Source: Paracoccaceae bacterium Fryx2
GTDB taxonomy: Bacteria; Pseudomonadota; Alphaproteobacteria; Rhodobacterales; Rhodobacteraceae
NCBI GenBank assembly: GCA_032334235.1
Contig: JAVSGI010000003.1
Location: 620,001 to 684,000 of the forward strand
Reading direction: 5' to 3'
Length of the DNA: 64,000 nt
Both the position numbers and the translations under genes were made by a program. The notes below the pieces were generated by a model that ran no database searches, was not told where the DNA came from, and saw only the letters and a program-made list of their open reading frames with translations. Of this stretch, positions 7,509-14,889 are shown in pieces. Every line of letters starts with the position of its first letter. Position 1 is the first letter of the stretch.

Positions 7509-8354
7509 TCAGGAAACCGATTTCAGGAACTGCCGCAGCCGGTCGGATTTCGGCGCGCCGAACAGCGCCTCGGGCGGGCCTTCCTCCTCGATGACGCCGT
7601 TGTGCAGGTAGATGACATGGCTTGCCACCTCGCGCGCGAACTTCATCTCGTGGGTCACGAGGATCATGGTGCGCCCCTCGGCGGCCAGATCGCGGATCAC
7701 CCCCAGCACCTCGCCCACCAGTTCGGGGTCGAGTGCCGAGGTCGGCTCGTCGAACAGCATGGCGCGGGGCTCGATGGCCAGCGCGCGGGCGATGGCGGCG
7801 CGCTGCTGCTGGCCGCCCGACAGGAACGCGGGATAGACATGCGCCTTTTCCGCCAGCCCGACCCGCGCCAGCAGCTTTTCGGCACGCGCCACGGCCTCGG
7901 CGCGCGGGGTGCCCAGCACATGCACCGGAACCTCGATCAGGTTTTCCAGGATGGTCTTGTGGGTCCACAGGTTGAACTGCTGGAACACCATGCCCAGGCG
8001 GCGGCGGGCGTGTTCGATCTGGCGGCGGTTGGCGGGGCTGCCGTCGGCGCGCAGCGCGATTTCCTCGCCCGCGATCACGATCCGACCCGAGGTCGGGGTT
8101 TCCAGAAAGTTGATGCAGCGCAGCATGGTCGACTTGCCCGACCCCGAGCCGCCGATGATCGCCACCACGTCGCCTTCGTTCGCGCAGAGCGACACGCCCT
8201 TGAGAACCTCCAGCCGCCCGAAGGACTTGCGCAGGTTTTCAATCCGGATCGCCTCGGGGGCGGCGGGGTGCGGGCTCCGGGCGGGAAGGCGGGGGGCGGG
8301 AAGGCGGGGGGCGGGAAGGCGGGGGGCGGGAAGGCGGGGGGCGGGTTCTGGCAT
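7509..8354 (-). CDS. Polar amino acid ABC transporter ATPase, HisP-like, with N-terminal repeat tract
   Basis: This 281-residue cytoplasmic ATPase energises the importer. Walker A is 'IIGGSGSGKST', the signature is 'LSGGQQQRAAIARAL', Walker B is 'AMLFDEPTSALD', and the switch His sits in 'ILVTHEMKFAREV'. The family core starts at 'EAIRIENLRKSFG', about residue 31. Before it comes an unusual Pro/Arg-rich leader, MPEPAPRLPAP..., produced by four perfect copies of a 15-bp repeat at 8281-8340. The ATG complementary to 8352-8354 is the only obvious start. It is the first gene of the leftward importer operon and is divergent from the TetR gene. Confidence 0.9.
   Translation of the reverse strand: MPEPAPRLPAPRLPAPRLPAPRLPARSPHPAAPEAIRIENLRKSFGRLEVLKGVSLCANEGDVVAIIGGSGSGKSTMLRCINFLETPTSGRIVIAGEEIALRADGSPANRRQIEHARRRLGMVFQQFNLWTHKTILENLIEVPVHVLGTPRAEAVARAEKLLARVGLAEKAHVYPAFLSGGQQQRAAIARALAIEPRAMLFDEPTSALDPELVGEVLGVIRDLAAEGRTMILVTHEMKFAREVASHVIYLHNGVIEEEGPPEALFGAPKSDRLRQFLKSVS
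8281..8340 (-). repeat. 15-bp tandem repeat (4 perfect copies) inside the ATPase gene
   Basis: The plus-strand unit gcgggaaggcggggg is present four times without a mismatch at 8281, 8296, 8311 and 8326. The length is a multiple of three, so the repeats encode the pentapeptide APRLP four times near the N-terminus of the ABC ATPase. Copy-number change would alter the protein length without shifting frame. Confidence 0.9.
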
Positions 8355-8366
8355 CAAGTCTCCGGT

Positions 8367-8380
8367 GCAAGGGCCCTTGC
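8367..8380. promoter_or_regulatory. Candidate operator palindrome between importer and TetR genes
   Basis: This is the perfect 14-bp palindrome GCAAGGGCCCTTGC. The half word TGCAAG recurs at 8405-8410, beside the TATAAT at 8413. It lies in the 93-bp divergent region between the ATPase start (8354) and the TetR-family gene (8448), so it is a natural site for the adjacent regulator to control both directions. No binding data are implied. Confidence 0.5.
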
Positions 8381-8412
8381 AGTAAGGCGCGACGGTGCTA
8401 GTTATGCAAGCG

Positions 8413-8418
8413 TATAAT
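8413..8418 (+). promoter_or_regulatory. Candidate -10 box TATAAT for the rightward regulator operon
   Basis: An exact TATAAT lies in very GC-rich surroundings, 30 nt before the chosen ATG of the TetR-like gene. No good -35 hexamer stands 16-18 nt upstream, as may be expected if the promoter is regulated. Confidence 0.35.
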
Positions 8419-8447
8419 TGTGGATCGGGGCGGTGACTGGCGAGGCG

Positions 8448-9116
8448 ATGACTGGCGAGCGGCGGAAATTCAGGCGCGAGGGCGAGGAACGGCGGCGCGA
8501 TGCGCTGATTGCCGCCGCCCTTGATCTGGTCGCAGAGGGCGGGCCGGGGGCCGCGACGGTGCGCGCGATTGCCGACCGGGCGGGCGTGACGCCGGGGCTG
8601 ATCCGGCACTATTTCCAGACCAAGGAAGACCTCACCCGCGCCGCCTACCGCGCCGTGATGGACCGCATGACCGGAGCCAACCTGCAGGTGCTGGAGGTGG
8701 CCCCCCCCGGCCCCGAGGCGCGGCTGGCGGCCTTCGTCGCCGCCTCGCTGCGCGCCCCGGTGATGGATCCTGCCGCGATGGGGCTGTGGGCCGGGTTCAT
8801 CCACCTGGTGCGGCGCGACCCGGCGATGGCCGAGATTCACCGCACCACCTATCTGCACTACCGCGACCAGTTGCAGGCCCTGATCGCCGCCCTGCCCCGC
8901 CCCGCCGATGCCGCAACCCTGCGGGCGCAGGCAATTGCCTGCAACGGGGTGATCGACGGGCTGTGGCTGGAAGGCTCGGCCCTGCCCGACGCCTTCGGCC
9001 CGGACGAGCTGGCGCAGATCGGGGTTGGTGCGGTCGGGGCGATTCTGGGGCTTGATCTGGGGGCGCATCTGCCGCAAAGCCCCGCGCCTGAAACCGACCT
9101 TGAGGACCGCGCATGA
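8448..9116 (+). CDS. TetR/AcrR-family transcriptional regulator
   Basis: This 222-residue protein has an N-terminal TetR helix-turn-helix: 'RRRDALIAAALDLVAEGG' (helix 1), 'ATVRAIADRAGVTPGLIRHY' (helices 2-3) and 'FQTKEDLTRAAYRAVMD'. It is BetI-like in layout. The C-terminal half is the variable ligand-binding domain. The gene overlaps the AruH-like aminotransferase gene by four bases (ATGA), so regulator and catabolic enzymes are one transcript. A GTG at 8433 is an alternative start (MTGEA...): the sequence GACTGGCGAG is duplicated around the two possible starts, so the choice is uncertain by five residues. Confidence 0.88.
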   Translation: MTGERRKFRREGEERRRDALIAAALDLVAEGGPGAATVRAIADRAGVTPGLIRHYFQTKEDLTRAAYRAVMDRMTGANLQVLEVAPPGPEARLAAFVAASLRAPVMDPAAMGLWAGFIHLVRRDPAMAEIHRTTYLHYRDQLQALIAALPRPADAATLRAQAIACNGVIDGLWLEGSALPDAFGPDELAQIGVGAVGAILGLDLGAHLPQSPAPETDLEDRA

Positions 9117-10300
9117 AATACGCCGCCATCACCGAACGCCTTGCCGGACTGGGCGGCACCAAATGGGAAATCCATGCGCTGGCGCGGGCGCTGAAATCCG
9201 AGGGCCGCCCGCTGATCGAGCTGACCATCGGCGAGCCCGACGTGCCGACCCCGCCCGAGCTCATGGAGATTGCCACCCGCGCGATGGAGGACGGGCGCAC
9301 CGGCTATTCCAACGGGCGCGGCGAGCCGGGGCTGCTGCGGGCGCTGGCGGCACGCTATTCCGTGCGGCGCGGGCGGCGGATCGGGGCCGACCAGGTGATG
9401 TGCTTCCCGGGCACCCAGACCACGCTGTTCGCGGTGCTGAACGCCCTGGCGCAGGCTGGCGACGAGGTGCTGCTGGGCGACCCGATGTATGCCACCTACG
9501 AAGGGCTGGTGGCCGCCAGCGGCGCGCAGCTGGTGCGCGTGCCGCTGCGCCCCGAGCACGGCTTCCGGATGCAGGCCGAGGATCTGGCGGCGCGCATCAC
9601 CCCCCGCAGCCGCGTGATCTTCCTCAACTCGCCGCACAACCCGACCGGGGCGGTGCTGCGCCCGGCGGATCTGGAGGCGATCGGGCGGCTGGCGCTGGCG
9701 CATGACCTGTGGATCGTCTGCGACGAGGTCTACGAGGATCTCGTGTTCGAGGGCACGCAGTTCACCTCGCCGCTGGAACTGCCCGCCTTGGCGGACCGGG
9801 TGATCGTGGCCTCGTCGATCTCGAAATCGCACGCGGCACCCGGCTTCCGCTCGGGCTGGTGCGTCGGCCCGGCCGAGTTCTGCACCCGGCTGCTGCCCCT
9901 GTCGGAAACCATGCTGTTCGGCAACCAGCCCTTCATCGCCGACATGACGGCGGCGGCGGTCTCGGCGCCCTCGCCGGTGGCGGCCGGGATGGTGGCGCGG
10001 TTCAAGGCCCGCGCTTCGCTGATCGCGGCGCGGCTGGACGGGGTGGCGGGCCTGCGGGTGCACCAGCCCGAGGCCGGGATGTTCGCGCTGATCGACGTGC
10101 GCGCCACCGGGCTGTCGGGCGAGGCCTTCGCGCTGGGCCTCTTGGAACAGGGCGGGGTGGCGGTGATGCCGGGCGAAAGCTTCGGCACGGAACTTGGCGG
10201 CTGGCTGCGCGTGGCGCTGACCCAGCCCGACGGGCAGACCGCCGAGGCCTGCCGGCGGATCGCGGCCCATGCCCGGCAGGTGCAGGGACTCGCGGCATGA
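9113..10300 (+). CDS. Class I/II PLP aminotransferase, AruH-like (arginine-pyruvate transaminase type)
   Basis: This fold-type I aminotransferase of 395 residues contains 'LTIGEPDVPTPPEL', 'PGTQTTLFAVLNALAQAGDEV', 'LNSPHNPTGAVL', 'DEVYEDLVFEG', the PLP Lys238 in 'SSISKSHAAPGFRSGW', and the terminal carboxylate-binding Arg region in 'GGWLRVALTQP'. From memory of the family, its N-terminal 'WEIHALARAL', 'MYATYEGLVAA' and 'SLSKSHAxxGxR' segments resemble Pseudomonas AruH, which transfers the amino group of L-arginine to pyruvate to give 2-ketoarginine. The next gene resembles AruI, the following enzyme of that pathway, with a four-base overlap. Other amino acids remain possible substrates. Confidence 0.8.
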   Translation: MKYAAITERLAGLGGTKWEIHALARALKSEGRPLIELTIGEPDVPTPPELMEIATRAMEDGRTGYSNGRGEPGLLRALAARYSVRRGRRIGADQVMCFPGTQTTLFAVLNALAQAGDEVLLGDPMYATYEGLVAASGAQLVRVPLRPEHGFRMQAEDLAARITPRSRVIFLNSPHNPTGAVLRPADLEAIGRLALAHDLWIVCDEVYEDLVFEGTQFTSPLELPALADRVIVASSISKSHAAPGFRSGWCVGPAEFCTRLLPLSETMLFGNQPFIADMTAAAVSAPSPVAAGMVARFKARASLIAARLDGVAGLRVHQPEAGMFALIDVRATGLSGEAFALGLLEQGGVAVMPGESFGTELGGWLRVALTQPDGQTAEACRRIAAHARQVQGLAA

Positions 10301-11853
10301 CCTCGGTCGGCGAGGCGCTCGTGGCGGGACTTAGGGCGCGCGGCGTCGAGGTGGTGTTCGGCATCCCCGGCGTCCACACGGTCGAGCTTTACCGGAGCCT
10401 GCCGGGGTCCGGCATCCGCCATGTCACCGGGCGGCACGAACAGGGCGCGGCCTTCATGGCCGACGGCTATGCGCGGGTGTCGGGCAAGCCCGGCGTGGCC
10501 TTCGTGATCACCGGGCCGGGCCTGACCAACGCGCTGACCGCGATGGCGCAGGCGCGGGCGGATTCGATCCCGATGCTGGTGGTCTCGGGCGTGAACCGGC
10601 GCGACAGCCTCGGGCGCGGGCTGGGGCTCTTGCACGAACTGCCCGATCAGGCGGCGATGGTGGCGGCCCTGTGCCCGACTTTCCGGGTAGATGCACCCGA
10701 GGCGCTGGCGGGCGCGCTCGACGCTGCTTTTGCCGCGCTGACAAGCGGCCGCCCCGGCCCGGTGCATCTGGAGGTGCCGACTGACGTGATGCCGCTGCCC
10801 TGCGCGCCCCTGCCGCCGCCCGCCGTTCCCGCCCCGCCGCCCCTGCCCGACATGGCCGAGGCGGCCCGCCGCCTGAACGCCGCCCGCCGCGTGGTCATTC
10901 TGGCCGGTGGCGGTGCCCGGGCGGCAGGCCCCGCCTTGCAGGCATTGGCCGAGCGGCTCGACGCGCCGGTGGTGCAGACCGCGAACGCGCGCGGCCTGAT
11001 GCACTGCCACCCGCTCGGCGTGCCCGCCAGCCCCAGCCTTCACGCGGTGCGGACGCTGATTGCCGGGGCGGACCAGCTGCTGGCAATCGGCACCGAAATC
11101 GGCTCGACCGACTACGACATGTATGTGCGGGGCGGCCTGCCCGACCTGTCCGGCATGATCCGGATCGACCTCTGCGCCGCGCAACTCGCCCGCCACCCCG
11201 CCGCCCTGACGCTGCTGGCCGAGGCGGGCGCGGCCCTTGCCGCCTTGCTGCCACTGACAGCCGCGCAGTCGGGCGACGGCCGGGCCCGCGCCGCCACCGC
11301 CCGAACCGCCGCCCGTGCCGAACTGCCCCCCCCGATGCAGGCGCAACTGGCGATGCTGGAGGCGATGCGCGACACGGTTCCCGGCGCGATCATCGTCGGC
11401 GACAGCACGCAGCCGGTCTATGCCGGGAACCTTTTCCACGACCACGACCGCCCCGGCGGTTGGTTCAACGCGGCGACCGGCTACGGCGCTCTGGGCTTTG
11501 CCCCCGGCGCAGCCGTCGGCGCCGCAATGGCCGCCCCCGGCACGCCGGTGATCTGTCTGATCGGCGATGGTGGCCTGCAGTTCAGCCCCGGCGAGCTGCG
11601 CACCGCGGTCGACGAGGCCCTGCCGATAACCTTCGTCGTCTGGAACAACGCCGGTTTCCGCGAAATCGCCGAAGCCATGGCCGACGCGGGCGCACAGGTC
11701 CTGGGCTGCACCCCCAGCCCGCTGAAGCTCGCCCCCTTCGCCGCCGCCTGCGACCTGCCCTTCGCCTCGATCCCCCCCGACCCCGCCGCCCTGCGCGCCG
11801 CCCTTGCCCCCGCTTCGGCAGGGCCACGTATGATCGAAGTCCGCGTGCCCTGA
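10297..11853 (+). CDS. ThDP-dependent decarboxylase, AruI-like (5-guanidino-2-oxopentanoate decarboxylase type)
   Basis: This 518-residue enzyme of the acetolactate-synthase/benzoylformate-decarboxylase superfamily has three domains. The pyrimidine-binding domain has catalytic Glu48 in 'GRHEQGAAFMADGYARVSGK' and 'VITGPGLTNALTAMAQA'. The central domain contains 'VVILAGGGARAAGPAL'. The PP-binding domain has the ThDP motif starting 'GDGGLQFSPGEL' (Asp424) and ending 'VVWNN'. Family wording ('GVEVVFGIPGVHTVELYR', 'DSIPMLVVSGVN') matches proteins annotated as 2-ketoarginine decarboxylase. The product would be 4-guanidinobutanal. Overlap with the aminotransferase gene supports consecutive steps. 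The start ATG at 10297 lies inside ATGA. Confidence 0.78.
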   Translation: MTSVGEALVAGLRARGVEVVFGIPGVHTVELYRSLPGSGIRHVTGRHEQGAAFMADGYARVSGKPGVAFVITGPGLTNALTAMAQARADSIPMLVVSGVNRRDSLGRGLGLLHELPDQAAMVAALCPTFRVDAPEALAGALDAAFAALTSGRPGPVHLEVPTDVMPLPCAPLPPPAVPAPPPLPDMAEAARRLNAARRVVILAGGGARAAGPALQALAERLDAPVVQTANARGLMHCHPLGVPASPSLHAVRTLIAGADQLLAIGTEIGSTDYDMYVRGGLPDLSGMIRIDLCAAQLARHPAALTLLAEAGAALAALLPLTAAQSGDGRARAATARTAARAELPPPMQAQLAMLEAMRDTVPGAIIVGDSTQPVYAGNLFHDHDRPGGWFNAATGYGALGFAPGAAVGAAMAAPGTPVICLIGDGGLQFSPGELRTAVDEALPITFVVWNNAGFREIAEAMADAGAQVLGCTPSPLKLAPFAAACDLPFASIPPDPAALRAALAPASAGPRMIEVRVP

Positions 11854-11872
11854 CCTTCCCCTTTCTTCTGTT

Positions 11873-11935
11873 CTCAAATATCCCCGCCGGAGGCTCCCGC
11901 CCCCACCGCCGGAGCCTCCGGCGGGGATATTTGAG
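11873..11935. terminator. Perfect 24-bp inverted repeat, probable bidirectional terminator / repeat element copy 3
   Basis: The left arm at 11873-11896 and the right arm at 11912-11935 are exact reverse complements over 24 bp, with a 15-nt loop. Each arm contains GGCGGGGATATTTGAG (or its complement), so the structure is two head-to-head copies of the GGATATTT element seen at 0.8, 1.9 and 62.7 kb. It lies 20 nt after the stop of the decarboxylase gene. No long T run follows, but the outer A/T arms and great stability make transcription termination or mRNA 3'-end protection likely. Confidence 0.7.
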
Positions 11936-12026
11936 CAAGGTGAATGCGCAAGGCGGGGCCAGAGACCGCCACTTCCGTTTTCCCCCCATCCGCGCCATAA
12001 GCGGGGCTTGTTGGCGGGGGTGATCC

Positions 12027-13400
12027 ATGACGACCCAGATGGAAGCGATAGCCGGTGTGCAACGCGAGCGCCTTGACGCGCTGGCGGCGCGCGAGGCGCG
12101 GCGCTATGCGGGCACGCGGCCGCAGACCAGGGTGGCGCTGGCGGCCGGGGCCGGGGCCTGGCTTGGCGGCGTGCCGATGCACTGGATGAAGGACTGGCCG
12201 ATGCCCTTCCCGATGCTGGTGGCGCAAGCGAAAGGCGCGCGGCTGACCGACATCGACGGTTACGGGGTGGACGATTTCTGTCTGGGCGACACCGGCGCCA
12301 TGTTCGGCCATTCGCCGCCCGCCGTGGCGCGCGCCATCCGGGCCCAGGCACGGCGCGGCCTGACCACCATGCTGCCCGACGAGAATGCGCTGGAGGCCGG
12401 GCGGCTGCTGGGCAAGCGGTTCGGGCCGTTCCAGTGGCAGATCGCCACCACCGCCACCGATGCCAACCGCTTTGCGCTGCGCGTGGCGCGGGCGGTGACC
12501 GGGCGGCCGAAGGTGCTGGTGTTCAACGGCTGCTATCACGGCACGGTGGACGAGACGATGGTGATGCTGCAAGGCGGGCGCACCGTAGGCCGCCCCGGTC
12601 TGATCGGGCAGGTGGCCGATCTTGGCCTGACCGCCATCGCGGTCGAGTTCAACGATCTTGCGGGCGTCGAGGCCGCGCTGGCGACCGGCGAGGTGGCCGC
12701 GATCCTGACCGAGCCGGTCATGACCAATTCCTGCATGGTGCTGCCCGAGGCCGGGTTTCACGACGGGCTGCGCACGCTCAGCCGCCACCATGGCGCACTG
12801 CTGGTCCTTGACGAGACACATACCATTTCCAGCGGCCTTGGCGGCTATGCAAAGGTCCACAGCCTGACGCCCGACATGCTGGTGGTCGGCAAATGCGTGG
12901 CGGGGGGCGTGCCTGCCGCCGTCTGGGGGGTGAACCCGGATGTGGCGGCGCGGCTGGCGGCCTATGACGCGGGACGGCCTTCCGGCCATTCCGGCATGGG
13001 CACCACGCTGTCGGGCAACCCGATGCAGTTCGCCTGCCTGCGCGCGACGCTGGCCGAGGTGATGACCGAAGACGCCTATGCCCACATGGAAAAGGGTGCG
13101 TTGCGGCTGTCGGCGGGCCTTGCGCGCACCATCGACGCCCACCGCGCGCCCTGGCATGTGGTGCGGGTCGGCGCGCGGGTCGAGTTCATCTGCGCCCCCG
13201 GCCCCCTGCGCAACGGCGCCGAAGCCGCACTCGCGCACCAGCCCGAACTGGAGGCCGCGATTCATGTCGCCCTGCTGAACCGGGGCTGCCTGATCGCGCC
13301 GTTCCACAACATGATGCTGGTGTCGCCCGTCACGAAAAAGCGGCAGATCGACCGCCTGATTGCCGCCTTTGACGAAATCCTGACAGACTTGTTCGATTGA
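12027..13400 (+). CDS. Class III PLP aminotransferase (glutamate-1-semialdehyde mutase/aspartate aminotransferase family)
   Basis: This 457-residue class III (omega) aminotransferase has 'LTDIDGYGVDDFCLGDTGAM', 'FNGCYHGTVDETMVM', 'VLDETHTISSGLGGY' (PLP-contacting Asp), and the Schiff-base Lys289 in 'MLVVGKCVAGGVPAAVWG'. 'SGHSGMGTTLSGNPMQFA' matches the HemL-like subgroup. The enzyme is not HemL itself, because neighbours and motif details differ. It acts on terminal amines or aldehydes. It lies 8 nt before a gamma-glutamyl-polyamine-synthetase-like gene, so polyamine or agmatine-type amines are reasonable candidates (inference). The start is ATG 12027, preceded by GGCGGGGG. Confidence 0.82.
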   Translation: MTTQMEAIAGVQRERLDALAAREARRYAGTRPQTRVALAAGAGAWLGGVPMHWMKDWPMPFPMLVAQAKGARLTDIDGYGVDDFCLGDTGAMFGHSPPAVARAIRAQARRGLTTMLPDENALEAGRLLGKRFGPFQWQIATTATDANRFALRVARAVTGRPKVLVFNGCYHGTVDETMVMLQGGRTVGRPGLIGQVADLGLTAIAVEFNDLAGVEAALATGEVAAILTEPVMTNSCMVLPEAGFHDGLRTLSRHHGALLVLDETHTISSGLGGYAKVHSLTPDMLVVGKCVAGGVPAAVWGVNPDVAARLAAYDAGRPSGHSGMGTTLSGNPMQFACLRATLAEVMTEDAYAHMEKGALRLSAGLARTIDAHRAPWHVVRVGARVEFICAPGPLRNGAEAALAHQPELEAAIHVALLNRGCLIAPFHNMMLVSPVTKKRQIDRLIAAFDEILTDLFD

Positions 13401-13407
13401 GACAGAC

Positions 13408-14802
13408 ATGACCGACATGCAAAGCCCCTCGGGGTCGACGATTGCCGAGGCCGAAGCCTTTCTGGCCACCCATCCCGAAATCGAGGCGTTCGACATCGTG
13501 CTGCACGATGCCAATGGCATCGGGCGCGGCAAGATCATCCGGCGGCACGAGCTGCTCGGCTTCTACAAGGGCGGGCGGCACCTGCCGATCTCGATCCTGG
13601 GGCTCGACATCTGCGGCGAGGATGTCCACGAGACCGGGCTGATCTGGGATCAGGGCGATGGCGACCTGCGGGCCTGGCCGATCCCGGGCACGCTGGTGCC
13701 GCTGCATGGCACCGCTCCGCCGCGCGGCGAGGTGTTCATGAGCATGTATGATCTCGACGGCGCGCCGATGCCGTCCGACCCGCGGCACGCGTTGCAGGCG
13801 CAGGTCGATGCCATGGCGGCAGAGGGCCTGCACCCGGCCGGGGCGTTCGAGCTGGAGTTCTTCCTGCTGGCCAACGACCGGGGACCGGACGGGAAGGTGC
13901 AGCCCGCGCGCGACGTGCTGGACGGCCGTGCCAGCCACCGGACCGAGGTCTATTCGGTCGATCACCTGCACGGGATGCTGCCGCTGTTTTCCGACATCTA
14001 CGCCGGGGCGGCCAAGGCCGGGATCAGGGCCGAGACGATGATCTCGGAATATGCCCCCGGCCAATATGAACTGACGCTGCACTACCGCGCCGACGTGATG
14101 CAGGCCGCCGACGACCTGATGCGGCTGAAGCGCATCGTGCGGGCGCAGGCGCGCAGCCACGGCGTGACGGCGTGTTTCATGGCCAAGCCGGTGGAAGCCT
14201 ATGCCGGGTCGGGGATGCACTTCCACGTCTCGCTGCTGGACGGGGACGGGCGCAACGTGTTTGTCGAGGCGGTCGAGGGGCAATGGTCGCCCACCATCCT
14301 GCACGCGCTGGGCGGCTTGCGCGCCACGATGGGGGAATCGATGCTGGTCTTCGCGCCGCACGCCAATTCCTGGCGGCGCTTTGCCGCGCAATCCTATGCG
14401 CCGGTCAGCCCGACCTGGGGGGTCAACAACCGCTCGGTCGCGCTGCGCATCCCCGCGGGCGACATCGTCGCGCGGCGGATCGAGCATCGCCCGGCGGGGG
14501 TGGATGCCAACCCCTATCTGGTGGCGGCAACCGTGCTGGCGGGCATCCGGCACGGGCTGGCGGGGCGCATCGACCCCGGCCCGGAAACCACCGGCAACGG
14601 GTATGCCGACGCACAGGACGCGCCGCCGATTCCGGTGGACTGGCGCGGCGCCATCGTCGCGGCGCAGGGGTCGGCGTTCCTGAAAAGCGCGCTGGGGCCG
14701 GAAATGCACCGCACCTTCACCGCAATCAAGGCGGCGGAATATGCACGGGTGGCGCGCACGGTGTCGGAGGTCGATTTCGACCTTTACCTGCACACGGTCT
14801 GA
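13408..14802 (+). CDS. Glutamine synthetase family ligase, PuuA-like
   Basis: This 464-residue protein has the glutamine synthetase fold. The N-terminal beta-grasp domain contains 'FDIVLHDANGIGRGKII'. The catalytic barrel contains 'GAFELEFFLL', 'SEYAPGQYELTLHY' (metal-binding Glu), 'GSGMHFHVSL', 'WGVNNRSVALRIPAG' and 'RIEHRPAGVDANPYL'. The subgroup resembles gamma-glutamylputrescine synthetase and other glutamate-amine ligases rather than housekeeping GlnA: the adenylylation-type C-terminus is absent and an aminotransferase is adjacent. The reaction would be ATP-dependent glutamylation of an amine. The amine is unknown; putrescine, agmatine and ethanolamine are options. Confidence 0.82.
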   Translation: MTDMQSPSGSTIAEAEAFLATHPEIEAFDIVLHDANGIGRGKIIRRHELLGFYKGGRHLPISILGLDICGEDVHETGLIWDQGDGDLRAWPIPGTLVPLHGTAPPRGEVFMSMYDLDGAPMPSDPRHALQAQVDAMAAEGLHPAGAFELEFFLLANDRGPDGKVQPARDVLDGRASHRTEVYSVDHLHGMLPLFSDIYAGAAKAGIRAETMISEYAPGQYELTLHYRADVMQAADDLMRLKRIVRAQARSHGVTACFMAKPVEAYAGSGMHFHVSLLDGDGRNVFVEAVEGQWSPTILHALGGLRATMGESMLVFAPHANSWRRFAAQSYAPVSPTWGVNNRSVALRIPAGDIVARRIEHRPAGVDANPYLVAATVLAGIRHGLAGRIDPGPETTGNGYADAQDAPPIPVDWRGAIVAAQGSAFLKSALGPEMHRTFTAIKAAEYARVARTVSEVDFDLYLHTV

Positions 14803-14816
14803 AACCGCAGGGCGCC

Positions 14817-14876
14817 GGGCCGGTCTCGCGTCGCGGGCGTTCGCAGCCCGCCGGGGGCCGGTCTCGCGTCGCGGGC
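14817..14876. repeat. Two copies of a 22-bp direct repeat
   Basis: Two identical copies of a 22-bp word beginning GGGCCGGTCTCGCGTCGCGG lie at 14817-14838 and 14855-14876 (period 38 bp). They sit between the convergent ends of the PuuA-like gene and the response regulator gene. The GTCTCG core is related to the tandem units at 22.4 and 42.5 kb. Confidence 0.7.
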
Positions 14877-14889
14877 TATCCTGACCCGC

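Noticed and set aside
9730-12351. 873-codon open frame opposite the AruH/AruI-like genes
   Set aside because: It crosses the perfect inverted repeat and two real genes and shows no protein-like composition.
12027-13400. hemL (glutamate-1-semialdehyde aminomutase) identity
   Set aside because: It is class III and HemL-like in places, but the neighbouring PuuA-like ligase, the length and the N-terminus argue for a catabolic aminotransferase.
13408-14802. glnA housekeeping glutamine synthetase
   Set aside because: No glnB neighbour, no adenylylation-type C-terminus, and the context is amine catabolism; the PuuA-like group fits better.
14817-14876. Intrinsic terminator at the direct repeat
   Set aside because: The 22-bp copies are direct, not inverted, and no T run follows on either strand.
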